DNA of 64,000 nt. Source: Thuidium tamariscinum. Lineage: Eukaryota > Streptophyta > Bryopsida > Hypnales > Thuidiaceae. This document shows positions 13,701 to 23,964 of this stretch, piece by piece. Positions within the stretch are counted from its first letter, which is position 1. The number at the start of each line of letters is the position of its first letter. The position numbers were made by a program, and so were the translations under genes. The stretch lies in NCBI GenBank assembly GCA_947034885.2, contig OX344755.2:23753052-23817051 (forward strand), read 5' to 3'. A model generated the notes under the pieces. It was not told the origin of the DNA. It saw nothing but the letters and a program-made list of their open reading frames with translations, and searched no databases.

Positions 13701-14398
13701 ATCTCATTCAAAATCTAGAGCATGGCATTGAAAACATGCAAAAGGAGTTATTGCTTAAGGTGTGTTCAAAGATTGATGATGTGATGGCATTCTCTTTAGA
13801 GATGCAAAAGTCACAAATTCCCAAACTAGCCTACCTTTGTGAATTTGGGAAAAGAAAGCTTTTGACACGATTGGTGCCCAACCTTGAACGAGTTCAACTT
13901 CACCTCATGTGTGAAAGTAACTATGGATTTCATGAGGTCCCAAACCAAAAGGGTTGTGAGGTCTATTTTGGAACTGAACACACAAGGAGATTCCTTGCAA
14001 TAATAGCTTGCGGATTGAAGATTGCCACCATCTTAACTAAGATTGGTGCCCATGTTGCTTGTGGGATGGGTGCAATGGTCCCTGATATTAGTAATGGAGG
14101 CACTTTTGCAGCCTTGATTCTTGACACTCCAGGTTTTTTGGATTATCGTATCCCTACAACAACTTTGGAATCATTGCCAAGCGATGTTAGACAACAAGTA
14201 CAAATCTCTACTAATGACCGATCCGAAGCACAAAGGTGGCTTCAAGAGTTTTTGGAGCCCAAGTGTCAAAATAAGAGAGACTTCTACAATCAATTTGGAT
14301 TGAGGAAGGTTCAATATAAGGAAGCAAGGGAATCCATAGCTTGGATTTGTGATAAATGCATTTTAGTGCATTATAGTGAAGTTAATGAACTAAAATAG
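7745..14398 (+). CDS. TORNADO1-like LRR-ROCO protein (LRR-Roc-COR), three exons
   Basis: The coding sequence is join(7745..9233, 11375..12642, 13010..14398), about 1,381 codons ending in TAG. An in-frame TGA at 7712 bounds the start; a second ATG at 7799 is possible. After a tryptophan-rich hydrophobic N-terminus, residues about 150-480 form irregular leucine-rich repeats of NLQ-L/SLK-L type. The Roc GTPase follows: P-loop GQPFAGKT (492-499, created exactly by splicing exon 1 to exon 2), switch II DMAGQTDF (from 568) and a THFD G4 motif (646-649), as in ROCO proteins. A COR-like region and a cysteine-rich C-terminal part follow. There is no kinase domain. Length and order match plant TORNADO1/LOPPED1, a developmental protein needed for organ symmetry; the family name is inferred. 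Exon joins keep frame and all sites are GT-AG. Confidence 0.85.
9234..11374 (+). other. Intron 1 of the LRR-ROCO gene
   Basis: The donor is G|GTAAGT at 9233/9234 and the acceptor TTTATAG|GTAAGA at 11374/11375. The join completes the P-loop glycine codon (G+GT). The intron is 2,141 bp, strongly AT-rich and carries a MITE at about 10337-10634. I see no other gene in it. Confidence 0.85.
10337..10634. mobile_element. MITE in intron 1 of the LRR-ROCO gene, about 298 bp
   Basis: The left end ATAAGAGGTTTTCTTCCATT continues to GTTGAGAGACTG. It is mirrored on the right by CAGTCTCCCAACACCCCCGA followed by AAAACCTCTTAT. That gives an imperfect terminal inverted repeat of about 30 bp around a GC-rich hairpin-like head and an extremely AT-rich core. 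No open frame is present. The ATAAGAGG-TTTT start resembles the ends of the element at 50262-50764, so the two may belong to one family. The target duplication is unclear. Confidence 0.7.
12643..13009 (+). other. Intron 2 of the LRR-ROCO gene
   Basis: The donor is CTTCAG|GTATTT and the acceptor TTATGTAG|GTTTCT. Removing these 367 bp joins the frames without shift and adds 53 codons ahead of the methionine at 13169, so exon 3 starts at 13010 and not at that ATG. Confidence 0.85.
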
Positions 14399-16710
14399 GA
14401 TATTATAGTTAGTTGTAAAGTGGCAAGAAACCAAGTTTTTTTTCATTAGATTTGCAAGAAAACAAGGATCTATGGAATAAATCTTTTTTGGGTGTGATGG
14501 GGATTTGTTTTGAATTTTGTCCATAGTTTTGCTTCCACCAATGAAAACTCACAAGCATGCACCATGTAGTAAAAGGGATTGTTACTCCGGATGAAATCTT
14601 GATTTTCAATCTTAACTCAATGTCAAATGAAGCATATACTATTTGAACTACATTTTCAAAATTACCTTGTTATTGTAGCTAGCCACATATTGGACCACTT
14701 TATGATGAATTCTATTAACAATTGAAACTTTAGGGCAAGTATTTGTATGTGAATCATGGTATGATGAGATGGATGATGTAGTCTTTATTAAGTTAATGTA
14801 CCTTTTTATGGTAATTGTTTGACAATTCTTTTCTTTTTGCAAATCACTTTAGTTGACTATCAAAATTTGATTTCATTGGTGAATAGTTATAGATTTTTGA
14901 AATTGATTGAGTATTTTTTTGGTTTTTTATAAAAATTTTAAACATTTTCATTTATAGAAATATGGCCTTTGTACTTTGATAATTTTAAATGAAGTATCAT
15001 AGTATATTCCCACAACAGTTTGCAAGTTAGGGGGACATCCCACATGCTTTGGACATCAAAATGAATGTTCTTCCCTTATTTTAGGGTAAGTATGTCATGA
15101 TTTATACAAAGTCCAAAATCTATATTTTAATCAATTCTAGAGTAAGTTCCCTTTCCACTACTAAGAAGATCCTATAAAAACTTTTACAACTCAAATAAGT
15201 TTAACCTATACTCAAAACCTCAATTGGATACATTTAAGTATTGTTACCTTTAGTTATTTACTTTGTAAAAGACCCTTTTAATTAGCTAACATACCAAATA
15301 TGAAATATTATACATATAAATAAAGTATCTAAAACATGAAAATGGAAATGAAAGGCAAATGTAAAGGAACAATGATTGAATGAGGATGGATCTAAGTTTT
15401 CAAGAGTTTGCATTTGAATTATGATACGTTGATCAAATAGACCACCTTCCTCAATCATTTGGATGTAGTTCATTAGCAAGGCCTTGAGCAAGAGCAACTA
15501 AATATGAGAGTATAAATTGGTTATTCTAGCTACTTCTTAGAACATTCTTAGTCAAGGCTCAAATACTTGAAGCTTGGGATAAACAACTTGAACTTGTTTG
15601 TGGAGGCTTAGATTACTAAAGAAGGTAGATCAACAATCATAATGTCCTGACCCAATCACGCACCAAAATTACTATAATAAGCGCTACTAGCCTTCAATGT
15701 ACCAATTCCTATTGTTCTATAGTGTATTTGGTGGTTAAGGTTAGCATTCCTTATCAAATAATTAACTGAAGTTGGAAAATGTGATTTGACATATGTCTTT
15801 GTTTTTTTACTAAACAATTTTTTAGAAAAGTTATATCCTACAAAGTCTAACATGTATTTAAGAAAAAAAAATTTGCCAACTTTGACTATTGTGTATATTA
15901 CATTTAGATTGGCCAAATTCTATATGTTTGAAATGGAAAGCAAAAATGGATTAGTTTTGAACTATGTGTTTATCTTGTATTCGATACACTTGGTTTCAAT
16001 TTGTCAAATTCACAATTGTACAACTTTCATTGGTACTTTGGAGGACTTGTGACTTTAAATAATTAATCCTATTTCTTAGAACATTGTGTAGGTGAATATT
16101 ATACTTTGACTATTATGATAGCAACTTTTTTTCTTAAAGAATCCCTAGTTTTTAGGAGTTTTTTTTTCAAATTAACAAATTGAGTTTAAGAGAACCATAA
16201 ATTGTAAAGGAACATATCTATTTTCCAATGACGCTAGCATGCGAGCTTGGAGCGGTGAGCCTGTGAGCCTGAAAACCAAAAAAAATTCCATTTTTTTGGA
16301 AATTTTTTTTTTCCTATTTTTTTGGTTGAAAAGTTGAATTTTTTACGGAAAATAGTGAAATATATTACCTATGACCGTGTCACCTATAACCGTGGTTTAG
16401 GTGACATGTTATATTTTTGAGTTGAACTTTTATTCGCTAAAGGGTGAGGCCTTTCAAGGTTTAGGGGAAAATTTTCAGCATGTGGTTTATCCATTATCTA
16501 CAAAACTAGCAAAGGATTTATAAGAAAAAATGTTGTATTCATGCATCTCAATTTAATTCAACAAATTTTTTTGATAAAACATTCTATGACACTTTGTGAA
16601 TGCATTAATAGTTTTGAATACTTCCGTAATACGAGAGAATTCACTTCAAATGGCAATCATAATATATATTTATAAATGCAATTCAAGTAGACCAACATAT
16701 CTAGCCATGC
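14399..16710. other. AT-rich intergenic DNA
   Basis: I find no gene here. Short frames (for example 15656-15916 minus and 15786-16052 plus) are antisense pairs in AT-rich DNA without domains. Two near-identical boxes with the core CCTATGACCGTGTCACC / CCTATAACCGTGG occur at about 16368-16395. The 3' end of the LRR-ROCO transcript should lie within the first few hundred bases. Confidence 0.5.
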
Positions 16711-17880
16711 CTATTCTGGAATTGCAATAATTCCCGCTCGGAGTAGAAGTAGCTTCAACTCATTGAAGCTATAACTTGGTGCATGAATGAATTTGTCTTC
16801 GTGGACATCCATCTTGCAAAAGTACCTATACAAATAGTACAAGTGCTTGCAATTCACGTACTGTTGACGACTACCAATAGCTGAAACAGCCATATTTACA
16901 AAATCTGGACATGTGCACGTTGGGAACATCCCTATTGTAACTCGATATGCATTCTTGTTAGAATCTGACCCTGTCTCAAGTACCACAATTGCACCAAGTC
17001 CAGGAAAAGGGAGTAATGTAACCCCCAGAATTTGTCCTTTGACATTCCCTGCACTTTCCCATTTATTCCGTTGTTCTGTAGTTGGTGCATTTACCGTCCT
17101 TTGAATGGTTTGGTTGTTCCTGACTGTAGGATACCCCGGGGAGGACACTTCTTGTATATTTGGGGGACCCACGTGCGGCGGTGGGGTATTTTTAGGGGGG
17201 CTATCAATTACTTGTAATCATTACTTGGCAACATTAAAAGAGCCCCTATTTTACCATAAAGCAGAAAAATCAGCCATATTATCATCCCTATTTTATTTTT
17301 AAAACACTTTGCCTTTTTAATGTCCCCTATTTTATATGTAAATTTCTTATAAATTTTACCTAAGATTATTTAAATGTACCCTATATTCCGCCGCACGTAG
17401 GTTATTAAAAAATGGGAAGTGTCCTCCCCTAGTAGGATACGTGTCTGGGTTCTTCGGTAAAGGTTCGTCATACAAAACAATGGTGAAAATCTTTGATATG
17501 CTGAACAATCGCCGTGGTGATAATGTTGGACGTACTTGGAGGTGGAATCCCGCATGCTGCAAGAGCAAAGTCTCTTCATGGTTGAGATTGGTTCCACTCA
17601 GAACAAGCCATACCTCCGGGACTTGTGGCCAATCAATTACCCGCTTCCGCTTTGTACCTTTCACACATCGCTCAATGTCGTCCCAACAAAACTAGAAATT
17701 TGCGACAACCTCTTGCTTACTGCCATAATCCTCTTTTCGTCCACGATAGGTAGGAGCTGGAGTTCCCTTCTTTCCTCTTCAATCGTAACATATTCTGCAG
17801 TTGAATCTTCTAATTCTTTACCCTTATCTTGCAAAGAAGGTAAAGAAGTTGTTGTGGACCTTGTTCGAACACGGGGTTAA
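16711..17880 (-). pseudogene. SWIM-type zinc finger gene, broken by a MITE and a frameshift
   Basis: Read on the minus strand, the 3' part (17172-16711) contains a SWIM signature: CTCPDF, then about 17 residues later NCKHLYYLYRYF, giving CxC...CxH zinc ligands. The upstream part (17664-17441) encodes a basic KGTKRKR stretch and a WPQVPEVWLVLSGTNL segment. The two parts are in the same frame and are split by a 297-bp MITE (17135-17431) with a 9-bp target duplication, so precise removal would leave an open frame. Further upstream (about 17878-17671) another frame encodes a plausible EERRELQLLP...AVSKRLSQISSFVG segment that hits TGA near 17670, which indicates a one-base frameshift. SWIM domains bind DNA or protein and are common in plant MULE transposases and domesticated derivatives; the actual role here is unknown. 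Confidence 0.75.
17126..17440. mobile_element. Mutator-like MITE (17135-17431) with perfect 9-bp TSD
   Basis: The 9-mer GTAGGATAC is present at 17126-17134 and again at 17432-17440. Between them lies a 297-bp element whose ends are inverted copies: GGGGAGGACACTTC ... ACGTGCGGCGG on the left and CCGCCGCACGT ... GAAGTGTCCTCCCC on the right. A 9-bp duplication with a TIR of about 15 bp plus a second matching box fits Mutator-like MITEs. It has no coding capacity. It sits inside the SWIM coding sequence and, with one TSD copy, adds 306 bp, a multiple of three. Confidence 0.9.
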
Positions 17881-18514
17881 GGCCATATTCATTAAATTGG
17901 GAAAATGTGCAATCTCTTTTTAATCGTGAGCCTAAATTTAGAAAGTGGAAGTGTTCTTTAAATTGAGACATTTCAATAGATTAAGACAATGAGATGCCGT
18001 ATTCATTTTAGAAATGAATGAGATGTGAAGTATAATATGAAGAATTCACAATAGACATATTGAGTTCAGAATTAATAAACAATCAAAGAATACATAGCAA
18101 GTCTAAATTTGCATTTCAAACAAACAAACATTGACAATGTAAATTAAAAAAATAAACCACCACATATCAAACAATATAATAGAGACACGCGAAACACAAA
18201 ATTTTAATAGGATGCAACATTGTTGCTTTCAATATTCAAAAAAGATCAATACAATCAATTTAAGAAATAATTTGCAGACTAAATCTTTGTAAATATTTCT
18301 TCTAATAGAATATAAATTTTGTTTTTAAGTAAGGTTTTTTATTTTTATATTTTTTTATATTTCTTCACTCACTACCAAAATAATATAAAAACTAATAATT
18401 CTACTAGAAAACTTTTTATGTTTTAAAATTTTTTTTTCCACAAAATAATAATAAATCATACCAAAAACTTCTAGTAATAGCTACCTAATATTTGTAACTA
18501 AAAAATAAACATCT
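17881..18514. other. AT-rich spacer
   Basis: I see no gene. This DNA lies downstream of the DUF7869-type gene and upstream of the SWIM pseudogene, both on the minus strand. If the DUF7869 gene is an autonomous transposon, its 3' end should lie here, but I found no inverted repeat matching the 29-30 kb side. Confidence 0.4.
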
Positions 18515-19966
18515 TCATGCCGTTGATGCATTGTTGCCTTCGTTGGACACATATGCATGTACTGATGCTTTGATGATAGCCACCTGATTCTTGGGAATTT
18601 TGATCTTCGAATCCGAAGTTCCTGCTCTCACACGTGGCTTCCATCCAGTCATGATGCAATCAGTGTGTACCCACTCGAAGATATGGCCTTATCTTCGCTC
18701 CAAACATTCCCTTGTTTAGTATCCCATCCAATATAGGTGTTCTCATCAATGTGTTGAAAAGATGTAGGTGTCCAATACTGTAGCTGAATGAAATTAACAT
18801 GCGCAGGATCAAGACTAGGATTTGTCAATGCCCGAGCAAGCCAAAATGGACGCAAATCACCATCAGCAGGACACACAACCACAAAATAACCTGCATACAC
18901 ATCACGGCCAACACGAAATGAAGGAAGTCGACGATCACGTCTTCGTCCAACAAAAGGAGCATCTTCTACAAACTCCTCACGCATTGTGCCATTGTCAAGG
19001 TAGTGATCTACCTCCTCAATGGAGGTAATTGAATGCGGCCAAAATCCATCTCGCAAGGTCTCACGCCTTACAAGTGGTTCAAGTAATGCATTTCGCACAC
19101 CTTCCCAATATTTTTTCACCGGCTCAATCTTCCTTCGAAACTCTCCCGACAAGTCTTGATTAGCCATTGCACTCCACAAATCAATGTACCCATCTAAACC
19201 CTTCATAACCTCATCAAAGCAACGCATATGTTGGGGAGCCAATGGTTTTGGAGTACCCCCTGGAACTTTTGGACGCCCATCTACAATCTCTTTCCACAAT
19301 CGAATCCCTCCACCTTCAAGCGGCAACCAATCACTATCTGTGCAAAGAATCTTGTATTGCATCAATGGCCATCCATTGGAGTCTTTGTAAAATTTGAATT
19401 GTTGGGTTTGAGAATGGCCTTGTAAAGAATCATCACTTGTATGCAAATAACCTTCTACATAGCCTTTGAAATCAGGAACCTCTTCAATGAAATATGGAAT
19501 CACTGGTTGTGTCTCACAATCCATGAAGGACTTCATCAACCTTGGAATTGTAGGGTAGTCATTTGTCTTTAACTTAGTACTCCATCGACCAAAAAGAGCA
19601 TCGATGTCTTCATGAGTGTGTCCAACAATAAGAAAATTGATGTAGATTTCATGAAAAATTGCTCTATAGACAAGGAGAGAGCAAAATGCAAAAACCCAAC
19701 GGTTTTTGTTGTCACTAGATGCATTATCAAGCTGAAGTGTCAATGTTGGAGGAAGACTTTGAGCTGAAATGACTTCTTGAGGACAAGGAGCAAGTGAGTC
19801 TTCACAAATTTGTGACCCCTCTAAAATTGCAATTGATAAAGGATGAATAGGATCATCCTTCTCAAACACCTTTCGAGATGAAACCTTAGGTTCAGACTCC
19901 AAATCACGCAACAATTTTGCAATAGATCCAATTGTGTGGTTTGAGTCTGTTGGAAAGATATCCAAA
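18515..19966 (-). pseudogene. DUF7869-type transposase-like gene, C-terminal exon or half
   Basis: The minus-strand frame 19965-18649 contains PTDSNHTIGSI, LPPTLTLQLDNASSDNKNRW and INFLIVGHTHEDIDALFGRWS. These are the conserved acidic D(N) and HED-type motifs of DUF7869 proteins, a transposase-like family abundant in plants and animals. The N-terminal half of the same protein is at 27485-28890. A possible acceptor (CACAG|TTTGGATATC) at 19967/19966 joins in frame to the donor at 27485/27484. The annotated stop at 18649 appears early: shifting frame near 18680 opens a further coding stretch with GWKPRVRAGTSDSKIKIP down to TGA at 18515, so a frameshift near the 3' end is likely. Confidence 0.75.
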
Positions 19967-20274
19967 CTGTGGCAACCTAGAATTCACCTAAGTAGGTTCT
20001 TAAACAAAATACGGGAAAAAGGAATCTATTCAATCCCCATTTTTTTTTTCTTAGTTTGACGCACAATTAGGACCAAGACCGGAAACCGGAAAACTGTAGA
20101 CCGGAAGTAGAAAACTATGCTAAGGGACAGCGTAAGAAAACCCGGATTCAACCCACCTAGCGACCGAGACTAGATAGGCAATGAGTGGCTATCGAGCCTA
20201 GAGATCATTGGGAACTCTCCCACGTGACCAGACTAGTTTAAACCTAACGGTCAGTAATTAATGCTGGGAAAAAG

Positions 20275-20280
20275 TATAAG
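20275..20280 (+). promoter_or_regulatory. TATA-like box upstream of the 20.5-kb ORF
   Basis: AAAGTATAAGACC lies 237 bp upstream of the ATG at 20512 in non-coding GC-rich DNA. The neighbouring paralogous ORF has a comparable box at a similar place. Position and motif only; no transcript evidence. Confidence 0.35.
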
Positions 20281-20511
20281 ACCAGGAGAGTAGGGCCAGG
20301 TCCTGCCACTTTCTTGCACACAATTCGAGAAAGGGTCTTCCGGCCAGAGAGAGAGTATTCGGTCTACAGACAGAGAGAAGGGATAGAGAAGCTGTCAATC
20401 TGGTCTGGCACATAGTTGAGCGATTAGCACTAAACTAGTTGAGAGGTTCTTGAGCGCGGGAGGTTCAGTCAAGTTGGACCGCGCCTAGATTGTGCAGGCG
20501 TAAAGTGAGCG

Positions 20512-22608
20512 ATGGCAGGAGAGGTGCAGGAAGGGTTAATTCTAGCCTTCCGGAATGTCAATCCGGTTGTACCAACTAATGCACAAGATAAGCGGGAGCT
20601 GGAGGAAGACCTCAGGCAGATGGGCTACGAGGGGTTTATGGCTCATCCCTGGAACCTGAAGGACGAGGCGATGGTGGAAGAATTGCTGGACAGTCAGACC
20701 AACGAGTGGAAGGGGACGGTCCGGGCGCTGCCAAGGGAGTGGAGTGCGGCTATGTGGCGCAAGGTGTACGCCTTCGAGCAAGGCGGAGATGCGACGGGCA
20801 CCCGGACGGATAAATTCCACCAGGGTAAGTTCCGCAAGCCCACCAACCCGAAGGATGGCTTCACGGTAGCCGAGTGTGTGTCCGCTAGACACAAGAGGCT
20901 GCTACGGTTCATGATGGCTATCTTGAACCCGGATAGGCCTAGTAGGATTACGGTCACCGTAGCCAACACCATTTTTGGTGCGCTATCGGGGGACCGGAAG
21001 ATAGATTGGGGGTTAGTCATGAGGGACCGAATGGACCGAATGGTGAAGGGAATTGGGAAGTCTAAACCCTCTCCCATTTCACCATTCCTATTTCATTTGT
21101 ATCATTCGTTAGACCTCTTGAGGGAGAAAGAGAGGGAAGCTTACGAGGTAGGGGCAGCAATGATAGAATATGAAATTGCGGACCCGGAAGCTGAAAATGA
21201 CCAGGATGAGGAGGACTCCGAGGATGAAAGTCAGGAGGAGCAGCAAGGGGGCACACAGGAGGGAAAGGAAGATCTAGAGGTAGGAGGGGAGAATCCGCCT
21301 CTAGAAACCCCCGTGGTAGCAAGAGAAGCCCAGAGATTAGATCCGGTCTGGGAACAGGACCCCTTGCTAAGGATCCTGCGAGACCTGGATGACTTTAGAA
21401 GACACCACCTGGAGGAGAGGGGGTTGTTGTAGGGCATAAGCCGAGCCCTAGGCTCCATTCCACCCTCCAAGATCATGGAGGTGTTGGGAGAACTGATTCA
21501 GGAGGCACATGAGAGCCAGGACAGAGAGGAAGTACTCCGGCTGACAAACCAGGTCTCAGCCCTGAGGAGGGATCTCCATCACGCCTAGGAGGAGTTGGAC
21601 GAAGAGAGACGCCTCTCCACGCAGGCCCGGAACACTCTCGGAGAAATTCGGGAGTTCATCACACATCCGGGCGAGGTCGTTAACAAGGCCATGCTGTTCG
21701 ACAAGAAGGTGTTAGAGGTAGGCAAGATGGTAGGTCCCCAGATGCTCACAACTCTGGTGGCCTACAACAAGAAGATGGAGACAACGCTGGAGAGGTGGCG
21801 AGCAGTGGTCACAAAGGTCCAGGCTAGCTCTATTCCGGTCTCAAGACCGGAAGAGCAGAAGATGGAGGAGGAACCGCCAAGGGAACAACCACCACCAGCG
21901 GTAGTCGAGGTAGAGGCCAACGCGTCCGAGCCAGCAAAAGAAGAGGAGATCAGGTCTGAAGCCGTGGCGGAGGAACCTGTCCCACAGACCCAGATTAAAG
22001 AGCCCAGGGTTTCTGAACCCAAGAAGACCAAGGAGCCGGAACCTAAGCCGATCGTGTCGCGGGAGAGTATCCGGGGAATGACACCGCCAAGGGAGAAGAC
22101 CAAGTTCATCAATTTGCTGGACAACTCCCCAAGCAAGTCATCACCCACGGTCATCACACAACCAAAGACCGGAGGGGAAGCAAAGGCAACGGTGCAGGTC
22201 CGCACCATATTGAAGACCGGATCTGGATCCGGGTCACCAAGCAAGGGACCAGTCCGGATTGCCGAGAGAGTGGGAGAGCAGACCCCACAGAGCAAGATAG
22301 TGCACCATCCGCCCATCACCGGATTCAAGAAGAAGACCACGGAGACACCCACGGTGAAGCGGAAGGCCCAAGTTGAAGAGGAAGAGGAGTCAGAAGAGGA
22401 AGATGAGGACTCGGAGGGGGAGACCGACTCCGGTGATGAGTCGGACCAGTACTCGGATGCAGACCAGGCACTGGCGGAGACCAAGAAGACCAGGGCCAAG
22501 GCGCGGGGTAAGACCAAGCCGAAACCCAAACCCGTCAAGATGTATTGGTCCCCGAAGAAGCAGCCAACCCGGAAGGGTGCATCGCCTGTCAAACGAGCGA
22601 GAAAATAG
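20512..22608 (+). pseudogene. Mobile-element coiled-coil protein, two in-frame amber stops
   Basis: One uninterrupted reading frame of about 699 codons is broken only by TAG at 21430-21432 and TAG at 21586-21588; the codons between them (SRALGSIPPSKIMEVLGEL and on) clearly continue the protein. The N-terminal 200 residues form a globular domain with DPWNLKDE-like spacing, a WRKVYAFE box, RHKRLLRFMMAILNP and RITVTVANTIFGALSGDRK followed by IDWG. An acidic linker (E/D-rich), a coiled-coil region and a basic P/K/E-rich tail ending in KARGKTKPKPKP follow. The 23.9-kb ORF is a clear paralog. The N-terminal domain resembles the putative plant transposon protein family (Transposase_32-like) only in general pattern, so function is unknown. 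Both stops could be former CAG codons. Confidence 0.7.
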
Positions 22609-23586
22609 GGGAGCATTAACGTCAGGTAGATAGAAAGGCGGCTAAGGCAGGATATATTTAGATTAGGAATTTTTGAACTTAGACCGGATCCAGATATGTA
22701 GGATCTGGGATCCTATTTTGTTGGTATTTTTGTAGTTTTGTGGAAGTCAACCCGCCCAAGTTGTGGAGGAATGTTACGTGGCATTCTTGGCGGCTGGTGT
22801 TGATTCCATTTGCACTTTTAGGTTTACTTGTAGGTTAGTATTTAAACCCGGGTTGTAAGTGAATCCGGGCGCGCATTATGTTATCTTACTTTCACAAGTT
22901 TTTGTGTTGCAAATACAAGTCAGAGCCTTTCTGATTCACTCTGGAGTGGACTATGTGCATGGGACCTTGTCAAAGTCTTATGATGATGGTTAGGATTGCA
23001 GCCTTGTATGGATAAGTGTGTGCCCGGATGTTCAGTTTATCCAGTCTCTGGACTTAAAGTGAATTCGGTTTTGATAGGGAATTTGTGCAGGATCTCATAG
23101 TGTTTTCTGGAACAAGTCTAGGGAGTATTCGATAGGGATAGACACTTGTAGAGTCTGGGTTTGAGATCGGGAAGTACCCGGCCAAATGCCAACTGAATGG
23201 TGATCCGGTCTCTGTGGAAGAAAGAAGGACTAGTAAGGAAATTTAGCTCTCTTGCATAAGCTACCACCCTTGTTGTGGCAAGACATATTTTTGATCTTTC
23301 CATTTAAAGTCAGTATGGAGCGGAAAGTGGAAAATTTAGCAACCGGATTTGTTCAGGGAATGGGTAAGATCCAGAAGTAGTACCAGATAATGTTGTAGAG
23401 ACCGGGGGCAGAATAATTCCGGTTTATTACGACGGAATACCGGAACGGAAAAATTCCGGACCCTACAGAACGGATTCTATCCGGATTCAGTCCCAGAACG
23501 GAACGGATGATTTCCGGACTTGGACCGATCGGATGAGAACGGAAACGGATGATCAGGAACGGAAGATCGGATCCATTTCTGGAAAC
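22609..23586 (+). other. Non-coding spacer between the two nested ORFs
   Basis: No gene is visible. It contains a TTTTTGTAGTTTT-type box near 22720, matched at about 25660 after the second ORF, and a TATTTAAACCCGGG box near 22850. These look like paired 3' UTR or promoter modules of the two units. 23400-23575 is dense in GGAACGGA/TCCGGA repeats. Confidence 0.45.
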
Positions 23587-23594
23587 TATATAAG
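23587..23594 (+). promoter_or_regulatory. TATA box (TATATAAG) upstream of the 23.9-kb ORF
   Basis: GGAAACTATATAAGGCC is a good plant TATA box, 371 bp upstream of the ATG at 23965. A GC-rich leader with a 25-bp tandem duplication (GCGCGGGTTTCAGACGGTGT twice, near 23777-23815) follows it. Confidence 0.5.
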
Positions 23595-23964
23595 GCCTGA
23601 CATTTTCAGTTGGCCCATTTGCTCTCAGGTGCTTCGTTGTGTGTTTTTCAACCCTCAGCGTTTTCCGCCTTTTCTGTGAGTTGGTTTTCCGCGCGTGTTT
23701 GGTGGCGCGACTTTCTGTGGCGCGGCTGTCAGTGGTAGCGCCTGGTACTTGTCAGGGCGGGCAATTGTCAGTGTGCGCGGGTTTCAGACGGTGTGCGCGG
23801 GTTTCAGACGGTGTGCCCAGGCGCTGGTGTGCGCGGGAGGACTGTGTGTGTTTTTGTGCAGGTGATTATTACGGGCGGTTTAGTTTTGTCTGTCATTGTG
23901 AGTGTGTGTGAGGAACGGGACGTGCGGCTAGGAGAGAAGTGAGGTAGTTTTCCGGATAGTTGCC

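Noticed and set aside
21762..22616. Long minus-strand frame (284 codons)
   Set aside because: It is antisense to the coding tail of the 20.5-22.6 kb ORF, which has clear paralogy; the antisense product is low-complexity.
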